Source of the DNA: Pseudoglutamicibacter cumminsii
GTDB lineage: Bacteria; Actinomycetota; Actinomycetes; Actinomycetales; Micrococcaceae
Length of the DNA stretch: 64,000 nucleotides
Reading direction: 5' to 3'
NCBI RefSeq assembly: GCF_003143995.1
Contig: NZ_QFWG01000009.1
Span: 1-64,000 of the forward strand
The position numbers were made by a program, and so were the translations under genes. Positions 53,335 to 64,000 of this stretch are shown piece after piece (the first letter of the stretch is position 1; the number at the start of each line of letters is the position of its first letter). The notes below the pieces were generated by a model. It worked only from the letters and a program-made list of their open reading frames with translations. It was not told the origin of the DNA and ran no database searches.

Positions 53335-54282
53335 ATGAAGGAACCGCGAGGTTGCAACGCTAGACCAGTGTGTCAGCGTGCACCTCGTGTTTCTTTTGCT
53401 GTTAAAGCAGGGCTTGGAATCGCGGCGCTTGGTTTTGCGTGTGCGTATCCGGTGGTGAACATTCAAGCTGCCGATGTGGCGCACTCGGCGGTCGCTTCCG
53501 AGGACTCGGATCGTAATTCGAACATGCCGTCTTTGCCGGAATCAAGCGCTCCGGGAAATTCAGAGCTGGGAAGCTCGGCGCCGGTAAGTTCGGCACCGGT
53601 AAGTTCAGATCCGAGAAGTTCAGATCCGGCCGGCACGGCACCAGCGGAGCCGGCGCCAACGACGCCATCGACTTCGGAACCAAGGACCCCGAACCCTACA
53701 CATCCGAGTCCAACGAACCCGAGCGTGACGCACCCGGCTCCAACGCATCCAGGCCCAACGAACCCAGGCCCAACGGATCCGAGCGCGACGAACCCGAGCG
53801 TGACGCACCCGCACCCGACGCATCCAAGCCCTACGGCACCGAGTGAGGACTTCACTCCTTCCACTGGGCCAACACAAGGGGACGGGCCCACCGCATCGGC
53901 ATCCGAAAGCCTAGTCGTATCGGAGACGCCGCTCGACGCGCCGGCGCACGCAACCACTGTCGATACGCAACGAAGCAAAATCCACGGCGGTCCGGGAATG
54001 GCCACACCTCAAGGTCTCAAACCGACCCAAGCGAAGCGTGTCCCTGTGGTGCTGCGCGAAGTTCCGAACGGGACCCCGCCGACAAACGGCGCTCCTACGA
54101 GCACCAAGATGCACGTGATCTACAAGGTCGAGAAAGCTCCTGAACCGACGTTGGGCACGGTGAACGTGGAACCTGTAGCGGACGTTAACGAGACCGCTAA
54201 AGGCATCGGCACCGCGGTCGGCGGTGGGGTCGCGCTGTTCGCGATCGCTCTGTGGGGCCTGCTACGCGGCCACAGAATCTAG
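53335..54282 (+). CDS. Pro/Thr/Ser-rich surface protein with C-terminal membrane anchor
   Basis: A 315-residue predicted exported protein. A long basic N-region (about 1-22) precedes a hydrophobic core (VKAGLGIAALGFACAYPVV) and an A-x-A type site (NIQAAD). Residues 60-190 are a stalk of Ser/Pro then THPxPTNPxxT-type repeats. A small conserved-looking segment (about 235-275, VPVVLREVPNGTPP and MHVIYKVEKAPEP) follows, then one transmembrane helix (IGTAVGGGVALFAIALWGLL) and a short basic end RGHRI. No LPxTG-like sorting motif is present, so it is likely membrane-tethered. The stalk may be glycosylated. The function is unknown. Confidence 0.75.
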   Translation: MKEPRGCNARPVCQRAPRVSFAVKAGLGIAALGFACAYPVVNIQAADVAHSAVASEDSDRNSNMPSLPESSAPGNSELGSSAPVSSAPVSSDPRSSDPAGTAPAEPAPTTPSTSEPRTPNPTHPSPTNPSVTHPAPTHPGPTNPGPTDPSATNPSVTHPHPTHPSPTAPSEDFTPSTGPTQGDGPTASASESLVVSETPLDAPAHATTVDTQRSKIHGGPGMATPQGLKPTQAKRVPVVLREVPNGTPPTNGAPTSTKMHVIYKVEKAPEPTLGTVNVEPVADVNETAKGIGTAVGGGVALFAIALWGLLRGHRI

Positions 54283-54300
54283 CCAGAGAACGCTTTAACA

Positions 54301-54349
54301 AGCGAAGGTGTGGGCACCAGGTTGATCCTGGCACCCACACCTTTTCGCT
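54301..54349. terminator. Bidirectional terminator between the surface protein gene and purL
   Basis: AGCGAAGGTGTGGG pairs with CCCACACCTTTTCGCT, and CCAGG with CCTGG inside, around a TTGAT loop, with one CA/CA internal mismatch. It lies between two convergent genes. Confidence 0.82.
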
Positions 54350-54404
54350 GTATTAGAGGCTGCGCTGTATTCGATGGCTGCGCTGGGTTACTCAGCACAC
54401 CGGC

Positions 54405-56711
54405 TTAGCCGAAGTAGCGCTCCATGGTCTTGCCCCAGCCTTCACGAACCTCGTCGAGGGTCGCGGAGAACTCGCCCTGAACCTCGATCGCGTTGGAAGA
54501 CGCATCGACAACACCTAGGCGAACGTGCGCGAAGCCGCGCGCCGCAGCCATAGCGGTGAAACGCTCTTCTTCGGAACGTGGCAAGCACACGAGTGCGCGA
54601 GCCTGCGACTCGGAGAACAGAGCGGTGAACGTGTCGATGCCGTCACGCTGCTTGAGCTCATCCAGGTTCACGCGCACGCCAACGCCGTAGCGCATCGACA
54701 TCTCAACCAGGCCTGCAGCGAGGCCGCCTTCGGAGAGGTCGTGTGCGGCATCGAACATGCCGTCGCGGGAACCAGAAACCAGAAGCTGGCCGAGCGTGCG
54801 CTCGGCGTCCAGGTCAACCTTAGGAGGAAGGCCGCCGAGGTGGTCACGCATCGCGGCGAACTCGGAGCCGTCCAGCTCATCGCGGGTCACGCCGAGCAGG
54901 TAGACGGCGTTGCCGTCGTGCTCTTCACGCCAACCGGACACGGTGCGTGCCGTGACGTCGTCGAAGCGACCCATGACACCCACGACAGGGGTCGGGTGGA
55001 TCGGGGTCTCGCCGGTCTGGTTGTAGAGCGAAACGTTACCGCCAGTGACCGGAACCTGAAGCTCGAGGCATGCATCCGAAAGACCCTCGATCGCCTGAAC
55101 CAGCTGCCACATCACGTTCGAGTCCTCAGGGGAACCGAAGTTCAAGCAGTCGGTCACGGCCATCGGGGTAGCGCCCGAGGTCGCGACGTTGCGGTACGCC
55201 TCGGCCAAAGCCAGCTGAGCGCCAGCGTATGGGTCGAGGAAGGCGTAGCGGCCGTTCGCGTCGGTTGCGAAGCCAACACCCATGCCGGTGTTCTCGTCTA
55301 CGCGAATCACGCCGGCGTCGTCAGGGGACGCCATCGCGGTGTTACCGCCAACGTTGGCGTCGAACTGCTGGGTGACCCACGACTTATCGCACAGGTTAGG
55401 GCGCGCCATGAGCTCGAGCATCGCCTGCTTGAGGTCCTCGCCCTGCTCCGGCAGGTTCTTACCGGCCTCGGAGGAACGGAACGTGTCAGCCTGGAGCGCG
55501 TCCTGGTAGTCAGGGCGAGCGTATGGGCGGTCGTATTCAGGGCCCTCTTCAGCGGCGGTCTGCGGATCAATGTCCACAATGACCTCGCCGTTCCAGGTGA
55601 TGATGAGGCGTGGTTCCTCGGTGATCTCACCGATCCAGGAGTATTCGACACCGTAGTGTTCCAGGACCTTCTCGAACGCTTCAGCGTTCTCAGGGGTCAC
55701 TACGGCCATCATGCGTTCCTGAGATTCGGACATCAGGATCTCGGATGGGTTGAGGCTCGGGTCGCGCAACAGCACGTCCTTGAGCTCAACGTTCATGCCC
55801 ACGCCACCGTTGGAGGCGAGCTCGCTGGTCGCGCAGGAAATACCTGCCGCGCCGAGGTCCTGGATCGCGACGACGAGCTCTTCACGGAACAAGTCGAGGC
55901 AGCATTCGATGAGGACCTTCTCAGCGAACGGGTCACCCACCTGAACGGCAGGGCGCTTGGACGGCTTGTCTTCCTCGAAGGAAGCGGAAGCCAGAACCGA
56001 GGTGCCGCCGATGCCGTCGCCGCCGGTGCGCGCACCGAACAGGACCACACGGTTGCCTTCGCCCTTAGCGTTCGCGAGGTGGATGTCCTCGTGACGCATC
56101 ACGCCCACAGCGAGCGCGTTGACGAGCGGGTTGCCCTGGTAGACGGAGTCGAACACGGTCTCGCCGCCGATGTTCGGCAGGCCGAGCGAGTTACCGTAGC
56201 CGCCGATGCCGGCGACGGCGCCGTGCACGACGCGGGCGGTGTCTGGGTGGTCGATCGCGCCGAAACGCAGCGGGTCCATGACCGCTACGGGGCGGGCACC
56301 CATCGAGATGATGTCGCGAACAATACCGCCGATGCCGGTAGCGGCACCCTGGTACGGCTCAACGTAGGACGGCGAGTTGTGGGACTCGATCTTGAAAGTC
56401 ACGGCCCAGCCGTCACCGAGGTCGGTCACGCCAGCGTTCTGGCCCATACCAACCAGGGTGTGCTTCTTCATCTCGTCGTCGACCTTCTTACCGAAGGAAC
56501 GGAGGTGAATCTTCGACGACTTGTAGGAAGCGTGCTCCGACCACATCACGGAGTAGATCGCGAGCTCGGAATCCGTTGGGCGGCGGCCGAGGATCTTCTT
56601 GATGTCCTCGTATTCGTTTTCCTTGAGACCCAGTTCAGCCCACGGCTGTTCTACGTCTGGGGTGGATTCGGCGTCAGCGACGGTGTCAAGGATGAAGTCT
56701 TGGGTGGTCAC
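54405..56711 (-). CDS. purL: Phosphoribosylformylglycinamidine synthase, large subunit (small-type PurL)
   Basis: Synthetase subunit of the PurSQL complex, which makes FGAM from FGAR, glutamine and ATP, 768 residues. Blocks: [60 protein letters not shown] (active-site His), [40 protein letters not shown] and [20 protein letters not shown]. The GTG start overlaps the purQ stop (GTGA). The order purS-purQ-purL on the minus strand is standard for Gram-positive bacteria. It ends before a bidirectional terminator. Confidence 0.97.
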   Translation of the reverse strand: MTTQDFILDTVADAESTPDVEQPWAELGLKENEYEDIKKILGRRPTDSELAIYSVMWSEHASYKSSKIHLRSFGKKVDDEMKKHTLVGMGQNAGVTDLGDGWAVTFKIESHNSPSYVEPYQGAATGIGGIVRDIISMGARPVAVMDPLRFGAIDHPDTARVVHGAVAGIGGYGNSLGLPNIGGETVFDSVYQGNPLVNALAVGVMRHEDIHLANAKGEGNRVVLFGARTGGDGIGGTSVLASASFEEDKPSKRPAVQVGDPFAEKVLIECCLDLFREELVVAIQDLGAAGISCATSELASNGGVGMNVELKDVLLRDPSLNPSEILMSESQERMMAVVTPENAEAFEKVLEHYGVEYSWIGEITEEPRLIITWNGEVIVDIDPQTAAEEGPEYDRPYARPDYQDALQADTFRSSEAGKNLPEQGEDLKQAMLELMARPNLCDKSWVTQQFDANVGGNTAMASPDDAGVIRVDENTGMGVGFATDANGRYAFLDPYAGAQLALAEAYRNVATSGATPMAVTDCLNFGSPEDSNVMWQLVQAIEGLSDACLELQVPVTGGNVSLYNQTGETPIHPTPVVGVMGRFDDVTARTVSGWREEHDGNAVYLLGVTRDELDGSEFAAMRDHLGGLPPKVDLDAERTLGQLLVSGSRDGMFDAAHDLSEGGLAAGLVEMSMRYGVGVRVNLDELKQRDGIDTFTALFSESQARALVCLPRSEEERFTAMAAARGFAHVRLGVVDASSNAIEVQGEFSATLDEVREGWGKTMERYFG

Positions 56712-57469
56712 TTGGCGTCCTCCACAAAGTTGCTAATCAAGGAAGTGAACACGGTCAGGCCATCGCGGCCGCGGCCGTCGTCGGGACCAAAGCCCAGCTC
56801 AACTGCGTGCTCTGGGTGAGGCATCAGACCAACCACGTTGCCGGCTTCGTTCGTGATGCCGGCGATGCTGCGGCGGGAACCGTTCGGGTTCCAGCCTTCG
56901 TAGCGGAACACGACGCGGCCCTCGGCTTCGAGCATGTCGAGGGTCTTTTCGTCAGCGACGTACTGGCCGTCCTGGTTCTTCAGCGGGTAGACCACGCTCT
57001 GGTACTTCTCGTACAGGCGGGTCCACTTGGTTTCGTTGTTTTCGATGGTCAGCGGCTGATCACGGCGAATGAACTTGAGGTGATCGTTCTTGATCATCGA
57101 CCCCGGAAGCAGGTGGGCTTCCGTGAGGACCTGGAAACCGTTGCAGATACCGAGCACTGGGAGCTTATCGTCCGAGTTAGCGGCGTCGATGATGCTGTCC
57201 ATGACCGGCGCGAAACGAGCGATAGCGCCCGGGCGCAGGTAGTCGCCGTAGGAGAACCCGCCAGCGATCACAACAGCCTGAACATCCTTGAGGTCGCCAT
57301 CCGCGTGCCACAGGTTCACTGGCTCGCCGCCGGCCAAGCGCACCGCACGGCACGCATCGCGGTCATCGAGCGTTCCAGGGAACGTGACAACGCCGATCTT
57401 GACGCCCGAGTTCGGGTAGGTGTCCACGGAGTTATCAACCAAGAAAGGGAAATCAGTGGTGCGGGGCAT
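56708..57469 (-). CDS. purQ: Phosphoribosylformylglycinamidine synthase, glutaminase subunit
   Basis: Class I glutamine amidotransferase that feeds ammonia to PurL, 253 residues. [40 protein letters not shown], the nucleophile Cys in [19 protein letters not shown] and the His-Glu pair in [13 protein letters not shown]. The N-terminal 22 residues before IGVVTFPGT are an extension with an alternative in-frame start (GTG of VKIGVVTF region), so the native start may be shorter; the ATG at 57469 overlaps the purS stop (TAATG) and is preferred. Confidence 0.95.
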   Translation of the reverse strand: MPRTTDFPFLVDNSVDTYPNSGVKIGVVTFPGTLDDRDACRAVRLAGGEPVNLWHADGDLKDVQAVVIAGGFSYGDYLRPGAIARFAPVMDSIIDAANSDDKLPVLGICNGFQVLTEAHLLPGSMIKNDHLKFIRRDQPLTIENNETKWTRLYEKYQSVVYPLKNQDGQYVADEKTLDMLEAEGRVVFRYEGWNPNGSRRSIAGITNEAGNVVGLMPHPEHAVELGFGPDDGRGRDGLTVFTSLISNFVEDAK

Positions 57470-57726
57470 TACTGACCGTCCTCAACCACAGCCACGTTGA
57501 CAACGTCTTCGATGACCGGGTTGGACAGCAGGGTCTCAGCGGCTTCGCGAGCTGCAGCCAAGGTATCTTCGGTCACTTCACCGTCCACGGTCAGTTCAAA
57601 GCGCTTGCCCTGACGGACTTCGCTGAACTGGTTGAAACCGAGGCGAGGGAATGCACCGAGAATTGCTTTACCCTGCGGGTCCAGAATCTCGGGCTTGGGC
57701 ATGACGTCAACGACGATCCGGGCCAT
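57469..57726 (-). CDS. purS: Phosphoribosylformylglycinamidine synthase subunit PurS
   Basis: Small structural subunit of PurSQL, 85 residues. [40 protein letters not shown] and [20 protein letters not shown] are the family blocks. AGGAG lies upstream of ATG 57726, and the longer frame to 57789 lacks support. It is the first gene of the purSQL operon. Confidence 0.95.
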   Translation of the reverse strand: MARIVVDVMPKPEILDPQGKAILGAFPRLGFNQFSEVRQGKRFELTVDGEVTEDTLAAAREAAETLLSNPVIEDVVNVAVVEDGQ

Positions 57727-57838
57727 GTTGTGGGATCTCCTGAGGTGGCAGTTTTTTGCCGCGAGCACACGAAAGTGGTGCTGGCGCACTTGCCTCTCTA
57801 TCTTATCCGTTTACGGCCACGCGTGGGATGTGATGCGT

Positions 57839-59242
<1,404 letters not shown>

Positions 59243-59325
59243 TTATTTCATAACGGCCGGCAATGTGAAGAATCAGGTCGATTTGTCTAGGCCGTGTGCT
59301 GAGGCGATTCGTTGAGGCGGCGGGC

Positions 59326-60024
59326 CTAGCTGGCGGCTGGGACTTGTGGGTGGCGGATTCCGGGGTGGGTTTTAGGGATGGAACCGAACAGCATCCAGCC
59401 GGACGCGATGAGGCTCACGGCGAAGAGCGGGTAGCTGAGCAGTACGTGGGCTACGGAGAGCCCGATGACTTGGCCGGTGGCCCAGAAGTAGCCGAGCACG
59501 ATGACGCGGACGCCGTATTGAGCAACCCAGAACCAGGATGCTCGGTTGTAGGCGCGCAGGATTACAGGGTCTTTACGCCAGGTTGTTTTGGTTCCGAGGA
59601 TCGCACCGAGCACGATCCCGAGGAACGGCCAGCGGACCATGATGGAGGCCATCCACGCGAGCATCGAGGCGGCGTTGGAGAGGAGCCGGAGCAGGAAGAA
59701 GTCGACGGCGTTGCCGGTGTAGACCGCGACGGCGGCCGAGGCTACGACGGCGAGGAGCCCGAAGATGACGGAGGTCAGTTTGCGCCGTTGGTAGAGCGCG
59801 AGGCCCGCGATGATGAGCCCGGAGAGGGTTGCCGCTGCGCCGCCGATGACGACGTTGTTGTCGCTCAGCATCCATGCGATCACGAACACGACGGGCGGGA
59901 TGGTCGCTTCGATCGCCGGGCGCGCGCCGCCGAGCAGCTCCATGAGGGACTCGGACTTGGCGTCTGCCTTCGGCGTAGCGTGCTCCGACCTGTTGCGCTC
60001 GGCGCGCTCATGTGGTGTGGGCAT
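59326..60024 (-). CDS. DUF3159 family membrane protein
   Basis: A 232-residue membrane protein with about six hydrophobic segments (IPPVVFVIAWMLSDNNVVIG, LTSVIFGLLAVVASAAVAVY, NAVDFFLLRLLSNAASMLAW, SVAHVLLSYPLFAVSLIASG). LLGGARPAIEATIPPVVFVI and the WRKDPVILRAYNRASWFWV segment are typical of actinobacterial DUF3159. The function is unknown. The start at 60024 is the ATG nearest to the conserved part; 60066 is another option, and a longer frame would run into the divergent oxidase gene. Ribosome sites are weak for both. Confidence 0.82.
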   Translation of the reverse strand: MPTPHERAERNRSEHATPKADAKSESLMELLGGARPAIEATIPPVVFVIAWMLSDNNVVIGGAAATLSGLIIAGLALYQRRKLTSVIFGLLAVVASAAVAVYTGNAVDFFLLRLLSNAASMLAWMASIMVRWPFLGIVLGAILGTKTTWRKDPVILRAYNRASWFWVAQYGVRVIVLGYFWATGQVIGLSVAHVLLSYPLFAVSLIASGWMLFGSIPKTHPGIRHPQVPAAS

Positions 60025-60094
60025 AAGCGCTAGTCTAGTTTCCGACCATCGTGTGTTCTGGCTCATACTCTGGCTGTGGGGAAGGTGAGGTTTC

Positions 60095-61552
60095 GTGGCC
60101 AAGGCAACTCCGGCATCGGACGCAACTGTTTCAACTGACGCAACTGTTTCCGCGGAAGCAATCGAAGCGCTAAACGAGGCGATGCGCGGCAGCATCGCGA
60201 CGGATGAGGCGACGTTGCGTGCGTATTCGATTGACCGTTCGGGTGTTGAGCCTGATGGTGTCCCGGTTGCGGTGGTGTGGCCGGAGGATACGGGGCAGGT
60301 TCAGGCCGCGGTGCGGTGGGCGCGCGAGCATGGCGTGAGTGTGGTCCCGCGGGGCGCGGGCACGGGGCTTGCGGGGTCGGCGACGGCGGGCTCGGGTTCG
60401 CTTGTTGTGTGTCTTGAGCGAATGAATAAGGTTCTGGAGGTTTCGGCGGATGACCGCTTGGCGGTGGTTCAGCCGGGCATTTTGAACGATGAACTCAACG
60501 CAGTGCTGCATAAGGATGGCTTGTGGTGGCCTCCGGATCCGGCGTCGAAGGCGATTTCCACGGTGGGTGGCAACATCGCCGCGAATGCTGGCGGGTTTTT
60601 GTGCGCTAAGTATGGCGTGACGCAACAGTGGGTTTTGGGGCTCACGGTGGTTTTGGCTGATGGCCGCGTGGTATCGATGGGCCGACGCACCGTCAAGGGT
60701 GTTTCGGGTTATGACATCACGTCCATGCTGATCGGTTCCGAAGGCACGTTGGGGATCATCGTTGAGTGTGTTTTGAAGGTGCGTCCGTTGCAGTCTGCCG
60801 AGCGCGCGACCTTGGTTGCGGTGTGTGATTCCGCTGTCGATGCGGCGGCTGCTGCGAGTGCTGTGACGGCGGCGAATCTTCAGCCGGCGATGATGGAGCT
60901 TCTGGACGAGGTGACCTCGGCCGCCGTGGTGGGGCACTTGGTGGCTACGGACGAAACGTTCGTGGACCCGACTGAGGGCAAGCCGGCGTCGTTGCTTTTG
61001 GTTCAGACGGACGGCTTGGGTGCCGCCGCGGAGTTGGCTCAGGTGCACGACGCTGTGGCTGGTTTCGCGCGGCATGTTCGGGTTGCGCAGAGCGATGCCG
61101 AGACCGAGGCGCTGATCGGTATGCGGCGCGCTGTTTTCCCTGCGATTGAACGCATGGGCGGAAGCGTTTTGGTTGAGGACATCGCTGTTCCGCGGACGCG
61201 GATGGCGGAAGCGTTCACGCGGATGCGCGAGATCGAACGCAAATATGGGGTTACGTTGCCGAGCGCGGCTCACGCAGGTGATGGCAACATGCACCCGGTG
61301 TTCGTGTTCGAGCCGGTCGCGGGCGAGACGGGACTTGACGCGGTTCCGGCCCACGTGTGGGAAGCCGCCGACGAGGTTTTCACTGTCGCGTTGGAGATGG
61401 GCGGAACGCTCACCGGCGAACACGGCGTGGGCTTGCTGAAGAAGCGTTTCCTTCCGGAAGAGCTCGGGGAGGATCAGACGGAACTGCAGCAACAGTTGCG
61501 GAAGGTTTTCGATCCGGACGGGATCATGAACCCCGGCAAGGTCCTCGACTAG
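60095..61552 (+). CDS. GlcD-like FAD-binding oxidoreductase
   Basis: A 485-residue flavoenzyme of the VAO/PCMH and FAD-linked oxidase C families, as in glycolate oxidase subunit GlcD or D-lactate dehydrogenase. VWPEDTGQVQAAVRWAREHG, VVPRGAGTGLAGSATAGSGS (FAD pyrophosphate loop), KAISTVGGNIAANAGGFLCA, DITSMLIGSEGTLGIIVECV and the C-terminal SAAHAGDGNMHPVFVF, LTGEHGVGLLKK motifs are all present. It probably oxidises a 2-hydroxy acid. The GTG start follows AAGGTGAGG. Its TAG stop overlaps the stop of the convergent next gene within CTAG. No FeS partner gene is next to it. Confidence 0.9.
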   Translation: MAKATPASDATVSTDATVSAEAIEALNEAMRGSIATDEATLRAYSIDRSGVEPDGVPVAVVWPEDTGQVQAAVRWAREHGVSVVPRGAGTGLAGSATAGSGSLVVCLERMNKVLEVSADDRLAVVQPGILNDELNAVLHKDGLWWPPDPASKAISTVGGNIAANAGGFLCAKYGVTQQWVLGLTVVLADGRVVSMGRRTVKGVSGYDITSMLIGSEGTLGIIVECVLKVRPLQSAERATLVAVCDSAVDAAAAASAVTAANLQPAMMELLDEVTSAAVVGHLVATDETFVDPTEGKPASLLLVQTDGLGAAAELAQVHDAVAGFARHVRVAQSDAETEALIGMRRAVFPAIERMGGSVLVEDIAVPRTRMAEAFTRMREIERKYGVTLPSAAHAGDGNMHPVFVFEPVAGETGLDAVPAHVWEAADEVFTVALEMGGTLTGEHGVGLLKKRFLPEELGEDQTELQQQLRKVFDPDGIMNPGKVLD

Positions 61553-62448
61553 CCGGCGGCAACGCGGATCGCAGCGACCGCATCGAGCCCTCGCTGGCGT
61601 AGCTTCTGCGAGCGCTCGGAGAACCCGCGTTGCCGCTCAACGTATTCGGCCTTGCCGTCCGCGGTTTCGATCCGGATGGGTTCGAAACCCCAGTCGCTCA
61701 GGTCGTAAGGGGAGGCCTGCATGTCCATGATGCGGGTGTCCCACGCGAGCTCGAACGCGTCCATGATGAGCCCCGAATCCACCAAGGGCGCGAGCTTGTA
61801 CAGCCACTTGTAGACGTCCATCCCGGCGTGCAAACACCCGGGCTGCTCAAGCGCAACCTGCTTCTCACGCGTAGGCGTGAACTGATTCAAACCGCGAGCC
61901 TGCGGCGCATAAAACCGGAACGCATCAAAGTGTGTGCAACGGATCTGGTGGGTCTCAACCACCTCATCCGTGCCAAAGGATCCCAGCCGCAACGGAACAT
62001 AATCGTGCCGCACCCCGTTCTCTTCGGACTTATAGGCCATAGCCCACTCGTGCAGCCCAAAACACGAAAAGCTACCCGGCTTCGCCGCAACCGAACTGAA
62101 GATCGTGTCAGCGAAGTCCACCATCCGCTCCCGCGCCGCCATGAACCCCGCGGCATCCACCGTGACGCCCGGAGTCCCGCGGCCGTCGGCATCCTCAACC
62201 ACCGTATAAAAGCGCCATCCAGAGCGCTCAGCAACCGCATCGTCCCCTAACAAAACCACCCCGGGACCGGCATGCCAGCGCTCCAGCTGCGCCGGCGGGA
62301 ACGAGTAATACGTGAACAAGAAGTCATAAATCGGGTGGGTTTCCTGCCGCGCTCGCCGTTGCCGGAACGGTTCCGTGTACGCGCGGGCGCGTTCGGTGTG
62401 GGCCTGCGCCTGGGCACGCCACTGGTCCGGTGAAAGCAAGATGGGCAT
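61549..62448 (-). CDS. Conserved actinobacterial protein often annotated as 3-methyladenine DNA glycosylase
   Basis: A 299-residue protein. Family blocks visible: YDFLFTYYSFPPAQLERWHA, FSCFGLHEWAMAYKSEENG, VVETHQIRCTHFDAFRFYAP, LEQPGCLHAGMDVYKWLYKL and MDMQASPYDLSDWGFEPIRI. The family is common in Actinobacteria, where databases usually carry the glycosylase name; no helix-hairpin-helix or AlkA/Tag active site is visible, so the function should be regarded as unproven. The conserved His, Cys and Glu residues could bind a metal. Start ATG 62448; longer frames upstream lack conservation. Divergent from aspA. Confidence 0.8.
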   Translation of the reverse strand: MPILLSPDQWRAQAQAHTERARAYTEPFRQRRARQETHPIYDFLFTYYSFPPAQLERWHAGPGVVLLGDDAVAERSGWRFYTVVEDADGRGTPGVTVDAAGFMAARERMVDFADTIFSSVAAKPGSFSCFGLHEWAMAYKSEENGVRHDYVPLRLGSFGTDEVVETHQIRCTHFDAFRFYAPQARGLNQFTPTREKQVALEQPGCLHAGMDVYKWLYKLAPLVDSGLIMDAFELAWDTRIMDMQASPYDLSDWGFEPIRIETADGKAEYVERQRGFSERSQKLRQRGLDAVAAIRVAAG

Positions 62449-62613
62449 ACATCCATTGTGGACGATGCGGGCCACAGCCACGCGTGCGATGCTGCGATGC
62501 GGCCGCGCCTCACCGACGCTCAACCGATGGCGCCCATCGGGCCGAGCCTGCGTAGACTCTTCAGTTGGTATCAGTTGTTGCAAACCGTTGGTTTGCGGTT
62601 CTCAGGAGCACCA

Positions 62614-64000
62614 TTGTCCTTTTTGCCTCCGACGGCCCCCGCTGAGTTGCGGGCCGCGTTTGAATCCACCGAAACCCGCACCGAGAAGGATTCGCTCGGT
62701 ACACGCGAAGTCCCGGCCGAGGTGCTGTGGGGTATTTCCACACTCCGTGCCGTAGAGAACTTCCCGATCACGGGCCGCACCGTTGGGCAGATCCGTGAGC
62801 TCGTGTGGGCTTTGGGTGCCGTGAAGCTTGCCGCTGCGCGCGCCAACCATGAGCTGGGCCGGCTTGATGACGCCCGCTGCCAGGCGATCGAGGCCGCGGC
62901 GCAAGAGGTCATGGACGGCAAGTGGGATTCCCAGTTTGTGATCGACCGGGTCCAGGGCGGCGCCGGAACCTCAACGAACATGAACGCGAACGAGGTCATC
63001 GCGCACCGTGCGCAGCAGATCATCGGTGACGATTCGATCGAGATCAACCCGATCGACCACGTCAACGCGGCGCAGTCCACCAACGACGTCTACCCGTCCG
63101 CGCTCAAGCTCGCGTTGCACTGGGCGATGCGCGGACTCATTGACGAGGTCGCGCTGCTCGCTGATTCCTTCGGTAAGAAGGCGATGGAGTTCGCGGAGAT
63201 CACCAAGATTGGCCGCACCCAGCTTCAGGATGCCGTGCCGATGACGCTGGGCCAGGAGTTCGGTGCGTTCGCTGACGCGATGCGTGAAGACGTCGTGATG
63301 CTGCGGAACTTCATCCCACACCTGCTGGAGCTCAACCTGGGTGCCACCGCGATCGGTACCGGGATCACGGCGCCGGTCGGCTACCGCGAGCTTGTGCTCA
63401 AGCACCTCCAGCAGATCACCAAGAACAACGTGATCGGTGCCCGTAACCTCGTTGAGGCGACCTCGGACACGGGTGTTTTCGTGCTCGTTTCCGGCGGCCT
63501 CAAGCGCACCGCTATCAAGCTCTCCAAGATCTGCAACGACCTGCGATTGCTTTCGTCCGGCCCGCAGGCTGGCCTCAACGAGATCAATCTGCCGCCGATG
63601 CAGGCTGGGTCTTCGATCATGCCGGGCAAGGTCAACCCTGTGATCCCGGAGGTCGTCAACCAGGTTGCGTTCCGCGTGGTTGGCGCTGACACGACGGTTG
63701 CGATGGCGGTTGAGGGCGGCCAGATGCAACTCAACGCATTCGAACCTGTGATGGCGGATGTTCTGTTCGACGCGATCGAGTCCCTGCGCAACGCATGCGC
63801 GACGTTGCGGTTGCGTTGCGTTGACGGGATCGAAGCGAACGAGGACGTGCTCTCGCGGCGGGTCGCCGAGTCCGTGTCTGTTGTGACTGCGCTGTCGCCG
63901 CTGATTGGTTATGCACGCTCCGCCGACCTCATGAAGCAGGCGCTCGAAGAGAACGTATCCATCATCGATCTCGCCGTCCAAGAAGGCGTGCTCGACGAAG
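62614..64000 (+). CDS. aspA: Aspartate ammonia-lyase, cut by window end
   Basis: Deaminates aspartate to fumarate. About 462 codons are present and roughly 10-20 C-terminal residues lie past the window. Start TTG at 62614, six bases after CAGGAG; no ATG is suited. TRTEKDSLGTREVPAEVLWG, GGAGTSTNMNANEVIAHRAQ, NAAQSTNDVYPSALKLALHW, KIGRTQLQDAVPMTLGQEFG and the fumarase/aspartase signature GSSIMPGKVNPVIPEVVNQV are all there. The AspA and not FumC identity rests on TEKDSLG, QLQDAVPMTLGQEF and the catalytic-loop context. Confidence 0.94.
   Translation, partial: MSFLPPTAPAELRAAFESTETRTEKDSLGTREVPAEVLWGISTLRAVENFPITGRTVGQIRELVWALGAVKLAAARANHELGRLDDARCQAIEAAAQEVMDGKWDSQFVIDRVQGGAGTSTNMNANEVIAHRAQQIIGDDSIEINPIDHVNAAQSTNDVYPSALKLALHWAMRGLIDEVALLADSFGKKAMEFAEITKIGRTQLQDAVPMTLGQEFGAFADAMREDVVMLRNFIPHLLELNLGATAIGTGITAPVGYRELVLKHLQQITKNNVIGARNLVEATSDTGVFVLVSGGLKRTAIKLSKICNDLRLLSSGPQAGLNEINLPPMQAGSSIMPGKVNPVIPEVVNQVAFRVVGADTTVAMAVEGGQMQLNAFEPVMADVLFDAIESLRNACATLRLRCVDGIEANEDVLSRRVAESVSVVTALSPLIGYARSADLMKQALEENVSIIDLAVQEGVLDE

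Noticed and set aside
54525-56819. A 764-codon open frame antisense to purL
   Set aside because: purL is complete and conserved on the other strand; the antisense product is His/Val/Arg-rich without motifs.
61549-61552. Convergent genes sharing CTAG for both stop codons
   Set aside because: Real, but a trivial outcome of compact convergent genes and the palindromic CTAG.

Overview
The window is about 62% GC by eye, with strong Shine-Dalgarno sites, many GTG and TTG starts and tight ATGA/TAATG overlaps. The gene content points to an actinobacterium close to the Micrococcaceae: fbaA followed by a DUF3151 gene, purS-purQ-purL, a RipA-like NlpC/P60 hydrolase, a DUF6318 lipoprotein and S-box riboswitches. 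The genus cannot be fixed from the sequence alone. The segment is chromosomal, mostly housekeeping and central metabolism, with a few decayed or acquired patches.

Layout. 1-9.5 kb: a secreted protein cut by the window edge, a DUF6318 lipoprotein, a purine permease, an SDR, a tandem universal stress protein, a RipA-like hydrolase, nagB and a small zincin. 9.6-11.4 kb: tRNA-Glu, tRNA-Asp and tRNA-Phe, then a complete IS1249-like element flanked by 9-bp target duplications. 11.4-18.4 kb: an MMPL transporter, an SDR-DUF2867 protein and a MarR regulator survive among pseudogenes of a second MarR, a TIGR01777-type epimerase, idi and a GGPP-synthase-like gene. This looks like the wreck of a carotenoid/isoprenoid cluster. 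18.6-24.8 kb: a conserved hypothetical, xth, an acyl-CoA synthetase, nadE, an acidic low-complexity protein and a frameshifted pyrE. 25.1-28.9 kb: a lower-GC ABC exporter operon with an apparent ATT start codon and a broken helical-repeat gene. 29.2-33.7 kb: a luciferase-like monooxygenase with its FMN reductase, a SpoU methyltransferase, fbaA and DUF3151. 33.8-38 kb: a divergent glutaryl-CoA dehydrogenase / CoA-transferase / MHS transporter set. 38-48.2 kb: purA, a nitrilase-family hydrolase, corA, metY with a CoA-binding protein, a histidine phosphatase, an M20 amidohydrolase, a CitE-like lyase and an amino-acid permease. 48.3-54.3 kb: acsA, a TRIC-type channel, an NtaA/DszA-type monooxygenase and a Pro/Thr-rich surface protein. 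54.4-64 kb: purL-purQ-purS, gdhA, DUF3159, a GlcD-like oxidase, a so-called 3-methyladenine glycosylase family protein and aspA, cut by the window edge.

Three S-box SAM riboswitches precede metY, acsA and the NtaA/DszA-type monooxygenase. They tie methionine synthesis, acetyl-CoA supply and probably organosulfur use into one regulon.

The most unusual feature is a family of 27-bp units: AACCTTYGGCA, then seven variable bases, then TGCTGWWAT. There are 21 copies in eight intergenic loci, all between 1.7 and 33.8 kb, as singles, tandems and inverted pairs, mostly at gene 3' ends. Each unit can fold so that the variable bases form the loop. I do not recognise this family.
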